In this document: piece after piece, positions 50,972-58,931 of the stretch | How positions within the stretch are numbered: position 1 is the first letter of the stretch | Layout: every line of letters begins with the position of its first letter | NCBI GenBank assembly: GCA_963699825.1 | Contig: CAVOVI010000004.1 | Span: forward strand, 744,001 to 808,000 | From: SPDF01 sp963699825 | GTDB taxonomy: Bacteria > Gemmatimonadota > Gemmatimonadetes > Gemmatimonadales > GWC2-71-9 | Direction: 5' to 3' | Length of the DNA: 64,000 nt | Translations under genes and position numbers: made by a program | The notes under the pieces: model-generated | Told to the model about the DNA's origin: nothing | Databases searched by the model: none | Seen by the model: the letters and a program-made list of their open reading frames with translations, nothing else

Positions 50972-51443
50972 CGTAGCGGAAAATGTGGGTTGTGTTACAC
51001 GCACTTGACAGCGTCGGAATCGATGTTCATGAACTCTGGAACCAGAGGGTGGCGAGCGAGTTGTCGTGCATGTCCACATGGGCGGGGAAGCGAGAAGGCG
51101 GGGAAGCGGGGAAGATGAATCGACATTGCCGATGCCGACCGTACGCATCGGATCGGGGCCAGGCTGACATCGAAATGGGCCGATGACCTGGCCTGAGGAG
51201 GCATTCTCCGATGCGGGCGGATAGCCGGGGTGGGCGGATCGTCGGAACCGATTCGGATGGTGCGTGGCGGGCGCACCGAGGGGGTGGGCTTACGCACGAA
51301 TGCGGGGGATTCGCTTGTCGTGGGGCGGGCATATGCCCGCCCCACGCTGGATTCCCGCTTGCGCGGGAATGACGCCGTTGTCAGGTTCGGCCCCGCTGTC
51401 CCGCTGTCCCCGCTGCTCCCGCTGCCCCGCTGCCTCCCCCTCC

Positions 51444-51472
51444 TTGACCTTTCCACACCCTCAGATTACGTT
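51444..51472 (+). promoter_or_regulatory. rpmH: Possible rpmH promoter
   Basis: TTGACC, 17 bases, TACGTT, with a DnaA-box-like CTTTCCACA inside the spacer. A second possible -10, TATAGG (51494-51499), lies 9 bases before the rpmH start and would give a near-leaderless mRNA. Both matches are partial. Confidence 0.35.
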
Positions 51473-51507
51473 TTCGGGCTCATTAAGTCTCACTATAGGA
51501 TAGAGTT

Positions 51508-51669
51508 ATGAAGCCTACGTACAGGCCGAGAAACAAGCGGCGCATCAGCAAGCACGGCTTCCGCGCGCGGATGGCGACCCGTTGGGGTCGTGCGGTGCTT
51601 TCACGGCGTCGGAAGAAGGGTCGGAAGTCGCTGGCGGTCAGCCTTCCGTCGAAGCACGGGGGCTCCTGA
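51508..51669 (+). CDS. rpmH: 50S ribosomal protein L34
   Basis: A 53-residue L34: MKPTYRPRNKRRISKHGFRA, then RMATRWGRAVLSRRRKKGRK and a short tail. The central KRRISKHGFRARM block is the family signature. Weak ribosome site (TAGAGTT). Too short for most gene finders but unmistakable and in its canonical place before rnpA. Confidence 0.97.
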   Translation: MKPTYRPRNKRRISKHGFRARMATRWGRAVLSRRRKKGRKSLAVSLPSKHGGS

Positions 51670-52031
51670 CGTCCAGTGAGCGATTTTCGCGGGCCAGTCG
51701 GCTCGCGAAATCGTCGGACATCCGTCGTCTGCTCAACACGGGCCGCCGGATGCGCACGGGACATCTTGAGTTTCTCTGGTCGGACAATGTGGCGGGCCTT
51801 CCCCGGATGGGACTCATCGTCCCGAAGTACCAGTCCACGGGGGTGGCCCGCAATCGTTTGCGCCGGCGCCTGAAGGAGCTGTGGCGCCGGGAAGTGCAGG
51901 GCAGCCTGCGGCCGGTCGAGGTGCTGGTGCGGGCGCGGCGCGAAGCCTACGCAGCCACCTTTGCGGCGCTGCGGTCCGAAGTCCACGCCTGGCGCGATGC
52001 GGTTGCCGGGAGTTCCGATGCGGTTCCGTGA
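51582..52031 (+). CDS. rnpA: RNase P protein component
   Basis: The protein subunit that pairs with the rnpB RNA. Recognisable RnpA begins LTSSERFSRASRLAKSSDIR and includes the RNR signature VPKYQSTGVARNRLRRRLKE. There is no ATG or GTG start near the expected place: the frame is open back to TTG 51582, inside rpmH, giving 149 residues; the only codon at the normal position is CTG 51666, which overlaps the rpmH stop as CTGA. So either rnpA overlaps rpmH by 88 bases or it starts at CTG. The stop overlaps yidD. Confidence 0.9.
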   Translation: MGSCGAFTASEEGSEVAGGQPSVEARGLLTSSERFSRASRLAKSSDIRRLLNTGRRMRTGHLEFLWSDNVAGLPRMGLIVPKYQSTGVARNRLRRRLKELWRREVQGSLRPVEVLVRARREAYAATFAALRSEVHAWRDAVAGSSDAVP

Positions 52032-52245
52032 TGTCCCCCGCCGGATCGTCATGCTGCCGATCCGCGGCTACCAGAAGTTCATCAGTCCCGCCCTCCCGCC
52101 GAGCTGCCGGTTCTCACCCAGCTGCTCGCAATACACGCTGGAGGCGGTGTCGAAATACGGCGCCCTCAAGGGCATCTGGCTCGGTGTTCGGCGCCTCATT
52201 CGCTGTCACCCGTTCAATCCCGGCGGGTACGACCCGGTACCCTGA
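52018..52245 (+). CDS. yidD: YidD membrane insertion efficiency factor
   Basis: A 75-residue protein: LPIRGYQKFISPALPPSCRF, then SPSCSQYTLEAVSKYGALKG, then the closing RCHPFNPGGYDPVP. These are the family hallmarks including three conserved Cys. Its ATG overlaps the rnpA end by 14 bases; yidC follows 15 bases later. It is thought to help YidC-mediated insertion. Confidence 0.96.
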   Translation: MRFRDVPRRIVMLPIRGYQKFISPALPPSCRFSPSCSQYTLEAVSKYGALKGIWLGVRRLIRCHPFNPGGYDPVP

Positions 52246-52260
52246 TCCGGTGACCTGACC

Positions 52261-53985
52261 ATGGATCGTCGATTTATCTGGGCGATGGCGCTCATGACCC
52301 TCATCGTCATGGCTCCCGCTCTTCTCATGAAGAAACCGCCTGTCCCGCCGCCGGCCACTGCCGACTCGGTCGCGACAGCGCTACCCGCCCCCGAGTCCAC
52401 GCCCGCTCCGATCGCCACGACGCCGGCGCCTTCGCCGGCGATGGTAAGCGACCTCGTCGAGACGGCGCCTGAAGACACCATCCTCATTCATACGCCACTC
52501 GCCACCTACGGGATTTCGACCCGCGGGGGGCGGCTCGTGACGGCGGCGCTCGAGCGGTACGCCGACCAGGCTCCGGGACAGAAGGAGGAGCGCGCCAATC
52601 TCGTCCCCGTCGGCTCGGAGTTGATGGGGCTCCGGCTGGTCGTGGGGGCAGATACCCTGCGGCTCGACGACTGGAACTTCGCGACGACGGCGACGAGCAT
52701 GTCCACCGACGTCGCCCGGACGGTCGAACTCACCTCCACACAGGGCGACGTCACCGTCGCGCTCGCGTACACCTTCCGTCCCGACGATTACGAAGTCAGC
52801 GCGGTGGGCACGATCACGGGGGTGGGGCCGAACGGCGGACTGCTGCTGGTGGGGATGGGCCCGGGGCTGAGAAATACCGAGGCGAACCTGGCGGAGAACG
52901 AACGGGCCACGGGGTTCGTGACGAAGGCGCAGGGCACCAAGTTCAAGGCGTTCGAGTCGCTCGACACCGCCGAAGTGGCGACCGTGAGCGGCCCGTTCGA
53001 GTGGGTCGCGGTCAAGTCGAAGTACTTCGTGACTGCGGTGCTCGCCTTCGAGCCGGGTGCCGCGCCGATCGGCGGGATCACGGTGCGGCCGCTGCCGCTG
53101 CCGGGCCAGAAGAAGGCGCACCAGGCGGCCATCTGGGCCAGCATGCCGGTGACCGCGAACGGTGAATTCCGGTACGAGTTGTACGCCGGGCCGATGGAGT
53201 ACAACCGGCTGGCCAGGGTTGGACATGACTTCGACGACGTGAACCCCTACGGCTGGCCCGGCTTCCGGACGGTCATCCGGCCGGTGGCGGTCGGCGTGCG
53301 CTGGATGCTGGTGTGGATGCACGAGAACCTGCACCTGGCCTACGGCATGGTGCTGGTCCTCTTCGGCATCCTGGTGCGGCTGATTCTCTGGCCGCTCAAC
53401 CAGAAGGCGATGCGCTCCACGATGGCGATGCAGGCCATCCAGCCCGAGTTGAAGGAGATCCAGACCAAGTACAAGGACGATCCGGCGAAGCTGCAGCAGG
53501 AGATGTTCAAGCTCTACAAGGAGCATGGCGTCAACCCGCTCGGTGGTTGCTGGCCGATGATGCTGCCGATGCCGGTGCTGCTGGCGCTCTTCTTCGTGTT
53601 TCAGAACACGATCGAACTGCGAGGGCAGGCCTTCCTCTGGCTGCCGGACCTCTCGCGACCGGACCCGCTGTACATCATCCCCCTCATCATGGGTCTCTCG
53701 ATGTTCGGGCTGACCAAGATGGGTCAGCGCGGCATGCCACCGAACCCGCAGATGAAGATGATGATGTACGTCATGCCGGTGATGATGACCGTGCTTTTCC
53801 TGAACTTCGCGTCGGGGCTGAACCTGTACTACGCGGTGAGCAACATCGCGAGCATTCCGCAGCAGTGGCTGATCAGCGAGGAACGGATGAAGCTGACCGC
53901 GCTGCGGAACGGCGGCGGAGAGAAGAAGCAGGCGGCGCCGCAGAAGAAGCAGGCCCCGGCGCAGAAGAAGGGGAAGAAGAAGTAG
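52261..53985 (+). CDS. yidC: YidC membrane protein insertase
   Basis: A 574-residue Oxa1/YidC insertase of the Gram-negative type: first helix FIWAMALMTLIVMAPALLM, a Pro/Ala-rich linker, a large periplasmic domain (~60-340), then the catalytic bundle with MRSTMAMQAIQPELKEIQTK and KDDPAKLQQEMFKLYKEHGV, and NPLGGCWPMMLPMPVLLALF. The hydrophilic-groove Arg is expected in the VRLILWPL helix region. A strongly basic tail (KKQAAPQKKQAPAQKKGKKK) suits ribosome contact. Intact. Confidence 0.97.
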   Translation: MDRRFIWAMALMTLIVMAPALLMKKPPVPPPATADSVATALPAPESTPAPIATTPAPSPAMVSDLVETAPEDTILIHTPLATYGISTRGGRLVTAALERYADQAPGQKEERANLVPVGSELMGLRLVVGADTLRLDDWNFATTATSMSTDVARTVELTSTQGDVTVALAYTFRPDDYEVSAVGTITGVGPNGGLLLVGMGPGLRNTEANLAENERATGFVTKAQGTKFKAFESLDTAEVATVSGPFEWVAVKSKYFVTAVLAFEPGAAPIGGITVRPLPLPGQKKAHQAAIWASMPVTANGEFRYELYAGPMEYNRLARVGHDFDDVNPYGWPGFRTVIRPVAVGVRWMLVWMHENLHLAYGMVLVLFGILVRLILWPLNQKAMRSTMAMQAIQPELKEIQTKYKDDPAKLQQEMFKLYKEHGVNPLGGCWPMMLPMPVLLALFFVFQNTIELRGQAFLWLPDLSRPDPLYIIPLIMGLSMFGLTKMGQRGMPPNPQMKMMMYVMPVMMTVLFLNFASGLNLYYAVSNIASIPQQWLISEERMKLTALRNGGGEKKQAAPQKKQAPAQKKGKKK

Positions 53986-53992
53986 CCGTCAC

Positions 53993-54102
53993 ACCCCCGC
54001 GAAGGCGGGGGTCCAGGGGGGACACGACTGGATTCCCGCTTTCGCGGGAATGACGTGATGGCCAGGTTCTGCCCCGCTGCCCCGCTGCCCCGCTGCCCCG
54101 CC
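53993..54102. repeat. Composite REP-like repeat after yidC
   Basis: Three modules in series: ACCCCCGC-GAAG-GCGGGGGT (53993-54012), its inverted partner ATTCCCGC-TTTC-GCGGGAAT (54032-54051), and a GCCCCGCT tandem tract (54071-54102). The two palindromes are head-to-head, as in BIME elements. The same order occurs at 55775. Confidence 0.8.
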
Positions 54103-54119
54103 CGCGCTACCTTCCTGTC

Positions 54120-55477
54120 ATGCTCTCCGATCCCATCGCCGCGCTGGCCACCCCGCCGGGCCGTTCCGCCCTGGCGGTGGTGCGGTTGTCGGGTCGCGGC
54201 GCGTTCGAGATTGCCGCCCGGGTGGTCCCGACCCTCACTTCGGAGCCGCCCAGAACGGCCCGTCTGGCGAATTTCATCGCTAGTGACGGGACGCTGATCG
54301 ATCAGGGGCTTTATACTGTCTTTCCCGGGCCTAACAGCTACACCGGCGAGGACCTGGTCGAGTTCTCCTGTCACGGTGGGTTCGTCGTGCCGGTCCGGCT
54401 GGTGTCCGCGCTTCTTGCCGCCGGCGCCCGCGCCGCGCTCCCCGGCGAGTTCACCCGCCGAGCCGTCTTGCATGGACGAATCGACCTCCTGCAGGCGGAG
54501 GCCGTGGGTGACCTGATCGACGCCACCGCCACGGTGCAGGCGCGCGCGGCTCTGCATCAGCTGGACGGCGGTCTCTCCCGCCGTCTCACCGACCTCCGCA
54601 CTTCCCTGCTCGATCTCGAGGCGCTGCTCGGCTACGACATCGACTTCCCCGAAGAAGACGATGGCCCTGTCGCGCCAGCACGGATCGCCGAGCGAATGGC
54701 GGATCTCCAGACCCGTGTGGCACGGCTCCTCGCCACCGCCCCCGCCGGGGAACGGCTCCGGTCCGGCGCGTTGGTCGTCCTGGCCGGCCCTCCCAACGTG
54801 GGGAAGTCCTCCCTCTTCAACGCCCTCCTCGGTTCCGACCGCGCCATCGTCACCGGGTCGCCGGGGACGACCCGCGATGCCATCGAGGCCGCCACCGAGT
54901 TCCTCGGCTGGCCGATCCGCCTGGTGGACACCGCCGGCCTGCGGGAGTCGGAGGACGAGGCCGAGCAACTCGGGGTCGGATTCAGCCGGCGGTACGTGGA
55001 GGGGGCAGACGTCGTCGTCGAATGCGACGACGGGTCGGCAGGGAGGCAGGGAGGCAGGGAGGCAGTGTCGCGGGCTCGGGCTCGGTGCTCGGGTCGCATC
55101 TATTCAGGTCAGGACGAAGGCGGACTTGCCGACCTCCCGGCTCGCCCGGCCTCCCTGCCTCAGCCCTCCACATCTCCGCTGTCACGGGCGAGGGTCTGGA
55201 CGCGCTGAAGGCTGCTGTCGTCCGCCTGGCCTTCGGCGAGCAGGCGTCCTTGCCCGACCTGGAGCCGGGTTTGACACGCGAGCGGCACCGGATCGCCCTG
55301 ACACGGGCGCAGGATGCCCTGCGGGAGGCGATGCCACACCTCTCAGGGCGCGGCGATGCGGTGCTCGCGGCGCATCACCTGCGCGACGCGGCGCGGGCGC
55401 TGGAAGAGTTGATCGGTGTGGTGGATGTGGACGAGGTGCTGGACCGGGTGTTTCGGAGCTTTTGCGTCGGGAAGTAG
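54120..55477 (+). CDS. mnmE: MnmE tRNA modification GTPase (reading frame broken in G domain)
   Basis: MnmE with MnmG makes cmnm5U34 in tRNA. N-terminal domain: IAALATPPGRSALAVVRLSG; P-loop LAGPPNVGKSSLFNALLG; switch II VDTAGLRESEDEAEQLG; C-terminal motif FCVGK. Between 55037 and 55161 the G domain is interrupted by purine-rich GGCAGGGA repeats on one side and the complementary CCTCCCTGCC on the other. The NKxD-equivalent (VRTKADLP) lies between the arms in another frame, and the C-terminal part (HISAVTGEGLDALKAAVV) in the third. Two shifts are needed. Consensus error in the repeats, or true disruption by a repeat element. Confidence 0.85.
55037..55161. repeat. Palindromic element arms within mnmE
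   Basis: Left arm: four GGCAGGGA-type units (55037-55065). Right arm: CCTCCCGGCTCGCCCGGCCT (55133 on) with CCTCCCTGCCTC. The arms are complementary and about 65 bases apart, enclosing the NKxD-type motif region of the G domain. Confidence 0.6.
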
Positions 55478-55484
55478 CGCAGGC

Positions 55485-55697
55485 TCAGTTGGCCGGGGCG
55501 GCCTTCTTGTGCTCGTGGTGGGTGCCGTCGCAGAAGGGCGGCGTCTTGGAGTGGCCACAGCCGCAGAGCTTGAGGATACCCGGGTGCTTTTCGGTCGGGC
55601 GGGGAATCGGGTTGCCGTCGCGGTCCTGCAGGACGACGTCACCCTCGATGGCGATGCTCCCCGAGGGCTTGATGGTGATGGTGACTGGTTTGGTCAT
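55485..55697 (-). CDS. CDGSH-type iron-sulfur protein
   Basis: A 70-residue protein. LCGCGHSKTPPFCDGTHHEH is the CxCx2(S/T)x3Px2CDG(S/T/A)H motif that binds a [2Fe-2S] cluster with three Cys and one His. N-terminal part is a short beta segment (ITIKPSGSIAIEGDVVL). Convergent with mnmE, 8 bases apart. Role unknown; possibly redox or iron handling. Confidence 0.92.
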   Translation of the reverse strand: MTKPVTITIKPSGSIAIEGDVVLQDRDGNPIPRPTEKHPGILKLCGCGHSKTPPFCDGTHHEHKKAAPAN

Positions 55698-55774
55698 GGA
55701 AAGATGGGCCTCAAGCGGCCAGAGCTCACGCCCATCACCGCAAACGAGTTCGTCATGTCTTGCCGGATATTGTC

Positions 55775-55867
55775 ACCCCCGCGAAAGCGGGGGTCCAGTC
55801 AGGGTGCCTCTGGATTCCCGCTTGCGCGGGAATGACGTGGGGGTCAGCTTCGGCCCCGCTTCCCCGC
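55775..55867. repeat. Composite REP-like repeat, second copy
   Basis: ACCCCCGC-GAAA-GCGGGGGT (55775-55794), ATTCCCGC-TTGC-GCGGGAAT (55814-55833), then TTCGGCCCCGCTTCCCCGCC (55849-55868). Same module order and spacing as at 53993. Confidence 0.8.
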
Positions 55868-55868
55868 C

Positions 55869-56807
55869 CTACGCAACGCCTCGCGCTGCATCGTCCGCTG
55901 CCTGCACATCCTCCGCCGGCGCGCGGAGTGCCGCGGCGATACCGTGTTGCCGCACCAGCGCTTCGGTCATCCGGTGGCCGAGGTAGTAGCCGCTGCGCTC
56001 GGGGATGACTTTGCCCTGGACCAGCCGGGCGGCTGGGCTCATGCCGCCGGAGAGGTAGCGGAGCCGGAGGCCGAGTGCGGTGCGATCGAGATCGGGCTCG
56101 GCGGCGCGGGTGAGAAAGGCTTCCAGCTCCCGAAGGCGGGTGTACTGCCGGCGAGTGTATCCGAAATAGTCACTCAGCCGGAAGCCCGGGGCCACGGCCT
56201 CGGCGGCCCGCACGGCCAGGCCCTCATTGACGAGCAGTTCGCGCAGGGTGGCCCTCCGCCCCGTTTCCCAGTAGTCGTAATACCCGCCCATATCCGACAC
56301 CAGGCGCTTGAGATCGCTCCGGCTCGAAGGCGAGGTGTAGCGCACCGTGTGCGCCATCTCGTGCCCGACCCAGAGGGGAATGAGGTCAGGGGTGAGGCCG
56401 AGGCCGTACGTCTCCGGATTGGCGCGCCCCGTGAAGTGCTCGAGGCAGATGAACGCGACCCCCCGTCCGCCGACCACCAGTTCACCGGCGTTGGCACCGC
56501 CCATGCCGACCATCAGGTAGCAGTCGGTGGGCCGATCGATCTGCAGCACGTCCTCGGCGCGCGCCAGCGTCTCCTCCACGACCCGCACAATGTCGACACC
56601 GGCGAGGAGGGAGTGCAAATCACTGCGGTCGGCGGCGAGTGCGTTGCGAACGACGACGTCGGCGGCTGGTGTGCCGGGCTCCAGCACGTAATTCCGCCAG
56701 TAGGCGTTCAGAACGGCGCTGTGGGATTCGAAATAGCGTTGCCAGGCGGCTTCGCGATCGTCGTCGGCGAGGACGGCGAGAAAATCGGGGACGAGATTAA
56801 TGAGCAC
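55869..56807 (-). CDS. Putative zinc metallopeptidase, DUF2268-like
   Basis: About 312 residues. VGHEMAHTVRY gives an HExxH zinc site; upstream LMVGMGGANAGELVVGGRGV and AFICLEHF resemble the Gly-rich region of DUF2268-type predicted proteases. No signal peptide is obvious. GTG 56807 chosen; upstream sequence in the frame (to 57038) overlaps the rhomboid gene and is not protein-like. Function unknown. Confidence 0.65.
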   Translation of the reverse strand: MLINLVPDFLAVLADDDREAAWQRYFESHSAVLNAYWRNYVLEPGTPAADVVVRNALAADRSDLHSLLAGVDIVRVVEETLARAEDVLQIDRPTDCYLMVGMGGANAGELVVGGRGVAFICLEHFTGRANPETYGLGLTPDLIPLWVGHEMAHTVRYTSPSSRSDLKRLVSDMGGYYDYWETGRRATLRELLVNEGLAVRAAEAVAPGFRLSDYFGYTRRQYTRLRELEAFLTRAAEPDLDRTALGLRLRYLSGGMSPAARLVQGKVIPERSGYYLGHRMTEALVRQHGIAAALRAPAEDVQAADDAARGVA

Positions 56808-56916
56808 GCGCCAGAATAGGAAAAGTTGGCGCGCGATGCAAGTGGCAATGCAGGCGGAGAAGTTGAAAGCAGGGAAGCGGGGAAGGAGTCTGGCGCGATT
56901 GTCAAGCTTCGGCGCG

Positions 56917-57747
56917 CTAGTGCCGCTTCTTCTTCGAGACCTCGTCGAGGAACTTGCGCTCCGCCGGCGTGAGGCTCGCGATGCCCTGGCCGCTGATCTT
57001 GTCGAGCAGCCGGTCGGTCTCGACGGCGATCTCGTCACGTTCAGGCTGATTGCGGCGCCGGGGCCTCGGCACGGGGGTGTCGGAGCGCTCCGCCTCGCGG
57101 GACCCCGACTGCACCATCACCGTTCGCTCCACGACGCGGGGCCGCGGGCGGTGGGCGGGGCCGGCGAGTCCCTGGAGCCGGAAGAAGAGGTAGCCGAAGG
57201 CCGCTCCGCCCAGATGGGCGATATGGGCGACGCCGTCTCCCGGGTTCAGCAGCCCGAGCACGAGGTCGAACACCAGGAGCGCGATCACCAGCGTCCGGGC
57301 CCGGATCGGCCAGGGAAGCGGGAAGACCATCAGCTCGGCGTCGGGCCAGAACATCGCGTACGCCACCGCCACGCCGAGGACGGCGGCGGAGGCGCCGGCA
57401 ACCGCCCCGGGCTGCAGCGAGACGAGGCCGAGCGAGAAGAGCGCACCGCCGAGGCCACAGTAGAGATAGAAGAGAATGAAGGCCCGGCTGCCCATCCGTT
57501 CCTCGACCCTGGTACCGAGCGAGTAGAGGATCAGCATGTTGAACGCGAGGTGCATCAGCCCCGCGTGCACGAACATGTAGCTGCCGAAGGTCCACGGATG
57601 CCGGAGGGCGTACCCGAGGTTGGGGACAAAGAGGAGCGCCGGCTCGAGCGCCGGGAGGAGCGCCGTGAGCAACAGCAACACGACCGCATTGGCGACAATG
57701 AGTCGCCAGACCCACGGGGTGGGACGCGGAAGGCCGTAGATGCTCAT
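56917..57747 (-). CDS. Rhomboid-family intramembrane serine protease
   Basis: A 276-residue protein with six transmembrane helices in the first ~200 residues. Catalytic Ser is in VAGASAAVLGVAVAYAMFWP (GASA) and catalytic His in GVAHIAHLGGAAFGYLFF; the helix-2 HAGLMHLAFNMLILYSLG block is also present. A C-terminal basic cytoplasmic tail of ~70 residues ends in SKKKRH. Two bases separate it from ddl upstream, so they are co-transcribed. Confidence 0.92.
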   Translation of the reverse strand: MSIYGLPRPTPWVWRLIVANAVVLLLLTALLPALEPALLFVPNLGYALRHPWTFGSYMFVHAGLMHLAFNMLILYSLGTRVEERMGSRAFILFYLYCGLGGALFSLGLVSLQPGAVAGASAAVLGVAVAYAMFWPDAELMVFPLPWPIRARTLVIALLVFDLVLGLLNPGDGVAHIAHLGGAAFGYLFFRLQGLAGPAHRPRPRVVERTVMVQSGSREAERSDTPVPRPRRRNQPERDEIAVETDRLLDKISGQGIASLTPAERKFLDEVSKKKRH

Positions 57748-57748
57748 G

Positions 57749-58765
57749 TTACTCCGTCGGGGTTCCCAGGATACGGGCCGACCGGCAGATCCGGTCGCAG
57801 AGTTCGGGAAATTCGATCCCCACCGCCCGGGCCGACTGTGGCAGCAGGCTCGTGGCGGTCATGCCGGGGAGGGTGTTCACCTCTAAACAGAAGAGCGATC
57901 CCTCCGGTGTCAAGCGGAAGTCCACCCGGCTGTACCCGCCGAGCTTGAGGGCGCGATGGGCGGCCAGCGCCTGCTGCTGGCAGTCGGCGGTCAGCGCGGG
58001 GGAGAGGTCGGCAGGGAAGATCTCCTCCGACATTCCCGGGGTGTACTTGCACTCGTAGTCGAAGATCTCGTGCTGGGGGATGATCTCCCCGACCGCGAGG
58101 GCCTCGTCGTCGAGGACGCCGACGGTCAGCTCCCGTCCCGGCACGAAGGCCTCGATCATCACCTCGTCGTCGTACCTGGCGGCGAGCGCCACGGCGGGTT
58201 CGAGCTCCGAGGCCTTCCGCACCACGCTGAGGCCGACCGTGGAGCCCTGTTTCGACGGCTTGACCACCACCGGCCAGCCGAACCGGCGCTGCACCTCAGT
58301 CAGCGAAATCGGTGCCATGGCCCAGTCCGCCGTGGCGACGCCTGCCGACTTGAAGAGCCGCTTCGAGATGTCCTTGTCCATGGCGATGCCGCTCGCCATC
58401 GGCCCGCTGCCGGTGTAGGGGACGCCGATGATCTCGAGCAGCGCCTGCAGGGTGCCGTCTTCGCCGGTGCCGCCATGCAGGGCCAAAAAGATGACGTCGG
58501 TGTGGCGAACGACGTGCAGGTCGCCCAAACCGGAGACGAGGAGGCCGCGTTCGAGGGAGCGGAGTTTCTCGATGGACGGCGGCGCAATGCCGACCGATCC
58601 GCTGAGCTCTCGCTCCTCGTCGGCCTCGGGGATGTAGCCGCGCGCGGTGTCCACCACCGCCACCTCGTGCCCGCACTTCCGCAGCGCGGCCACGACCTGG
58701 ACGGCCGAGGCCAGGGCGACGTCGCGTTCGCTGCTTGTTCCGCCGGTAAGGACAGTGACTTTCAC
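57749..58765 (-). CDS. ddl: D-alanine--D-alanine ligase
   Basis: A 338-residue ATP-grasp ligase for peptidoglycan precursors. VTVLTGGTSSERDVALASA at the start, LALHGGTGEDGTLQALLEII, PVVVKPSKQGSTVGLSVV and the metal-binding end CLEVNTLPGMTATSLLPQSA are all Ddl motifs. GTG 58765 is chosen (KVTVLTGG follows at once); the longer frame runs into repeats. Confidence 0.95.
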   Translation of the reverse strand: MKVTVLTGGTSSERDVALASAVQVVAALRKCGHEVAVVDTARGYIPEADEERELSGSVGIAPPSIEKLRSLERGLLVSGLGDLHVVRHTDVIFLALHGGTGEDGTLQALLEIIGVPYTGSGPMASGIAMDKDISKRLFKSAGVATADWAMAPISLTEVQRRFGWPVVVKPSKQGSTVGLSVVRKASELEPAVALAARYDDEVMIEAFVPGRELTVGVLDDEALAVGEIIPQHEIFDYECKYTPGMSEEIFPADLSPALTADCQQQALAAHRALKLGGYSRVDFRLTPEGSLFCLEVNTLPGMTATSLLPQSARAVGIEFPELCDRICRSARILGTPTE

Positions 58766-58787
58766 GGAATTCGTTCTCCTGACGGGA

Positions 58788-58877
58788 CTGAATCCACGAA
58801 AACACGAAAGCACGAAACGATTGGCGTCACCCCGGCCCCCGGCTTTCGCCGGGGCAAGGTCGCCGGGGTCCATCGTC
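58788..58877. repeat. CACGAAAG tandem plus REP-like palindrome upstream of ddl
   Basis: AATCCACGAAAACACGAAAG with another CACGAAAC (58791-58819) is followed by an expanded GC palindrome (GTCACCCCGGC ... GCCGGGGTCC, 58826-58873) with an inner GGCTTTCGCC. A very similar CACGAAAG run precedes the TonB-C lipoprotein gene at 60750. Confidence 0.65.
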
Positions 58878-58931
58878 TTGTCGCACCCCCTGTCCCCCGC
58901 TCCATGATCTGGAGAGCGGGGGGGGGGACGC

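Larger units (their letters stand above)
50901..51507. other. dnaA-rpmH intergenic region, second part of candidate origin
   Basis: About 600 bases with no gene. It contains the dnaA promoter and perfect DnaA box (50958-50966), a GGGGAAGC tandem element (51085-51112), a GGTGCGTGGCGGGCGCACC-type hairpin (51260-51279), a 28-base perfect palindrome with half-site CGTGGGGCGGGCAT (51319-51346), palindrome ATTCCCGC-TTGC-GCGGGAAT (51351-51370), a CCCGCTGT/CCCCGCTGC tandem tract (51390-51436), and CTTTCCACA (51449), an 8/9 DnaA box. The rpmH-dnaA gap is the classic oriC position. Confidence 0.6.
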
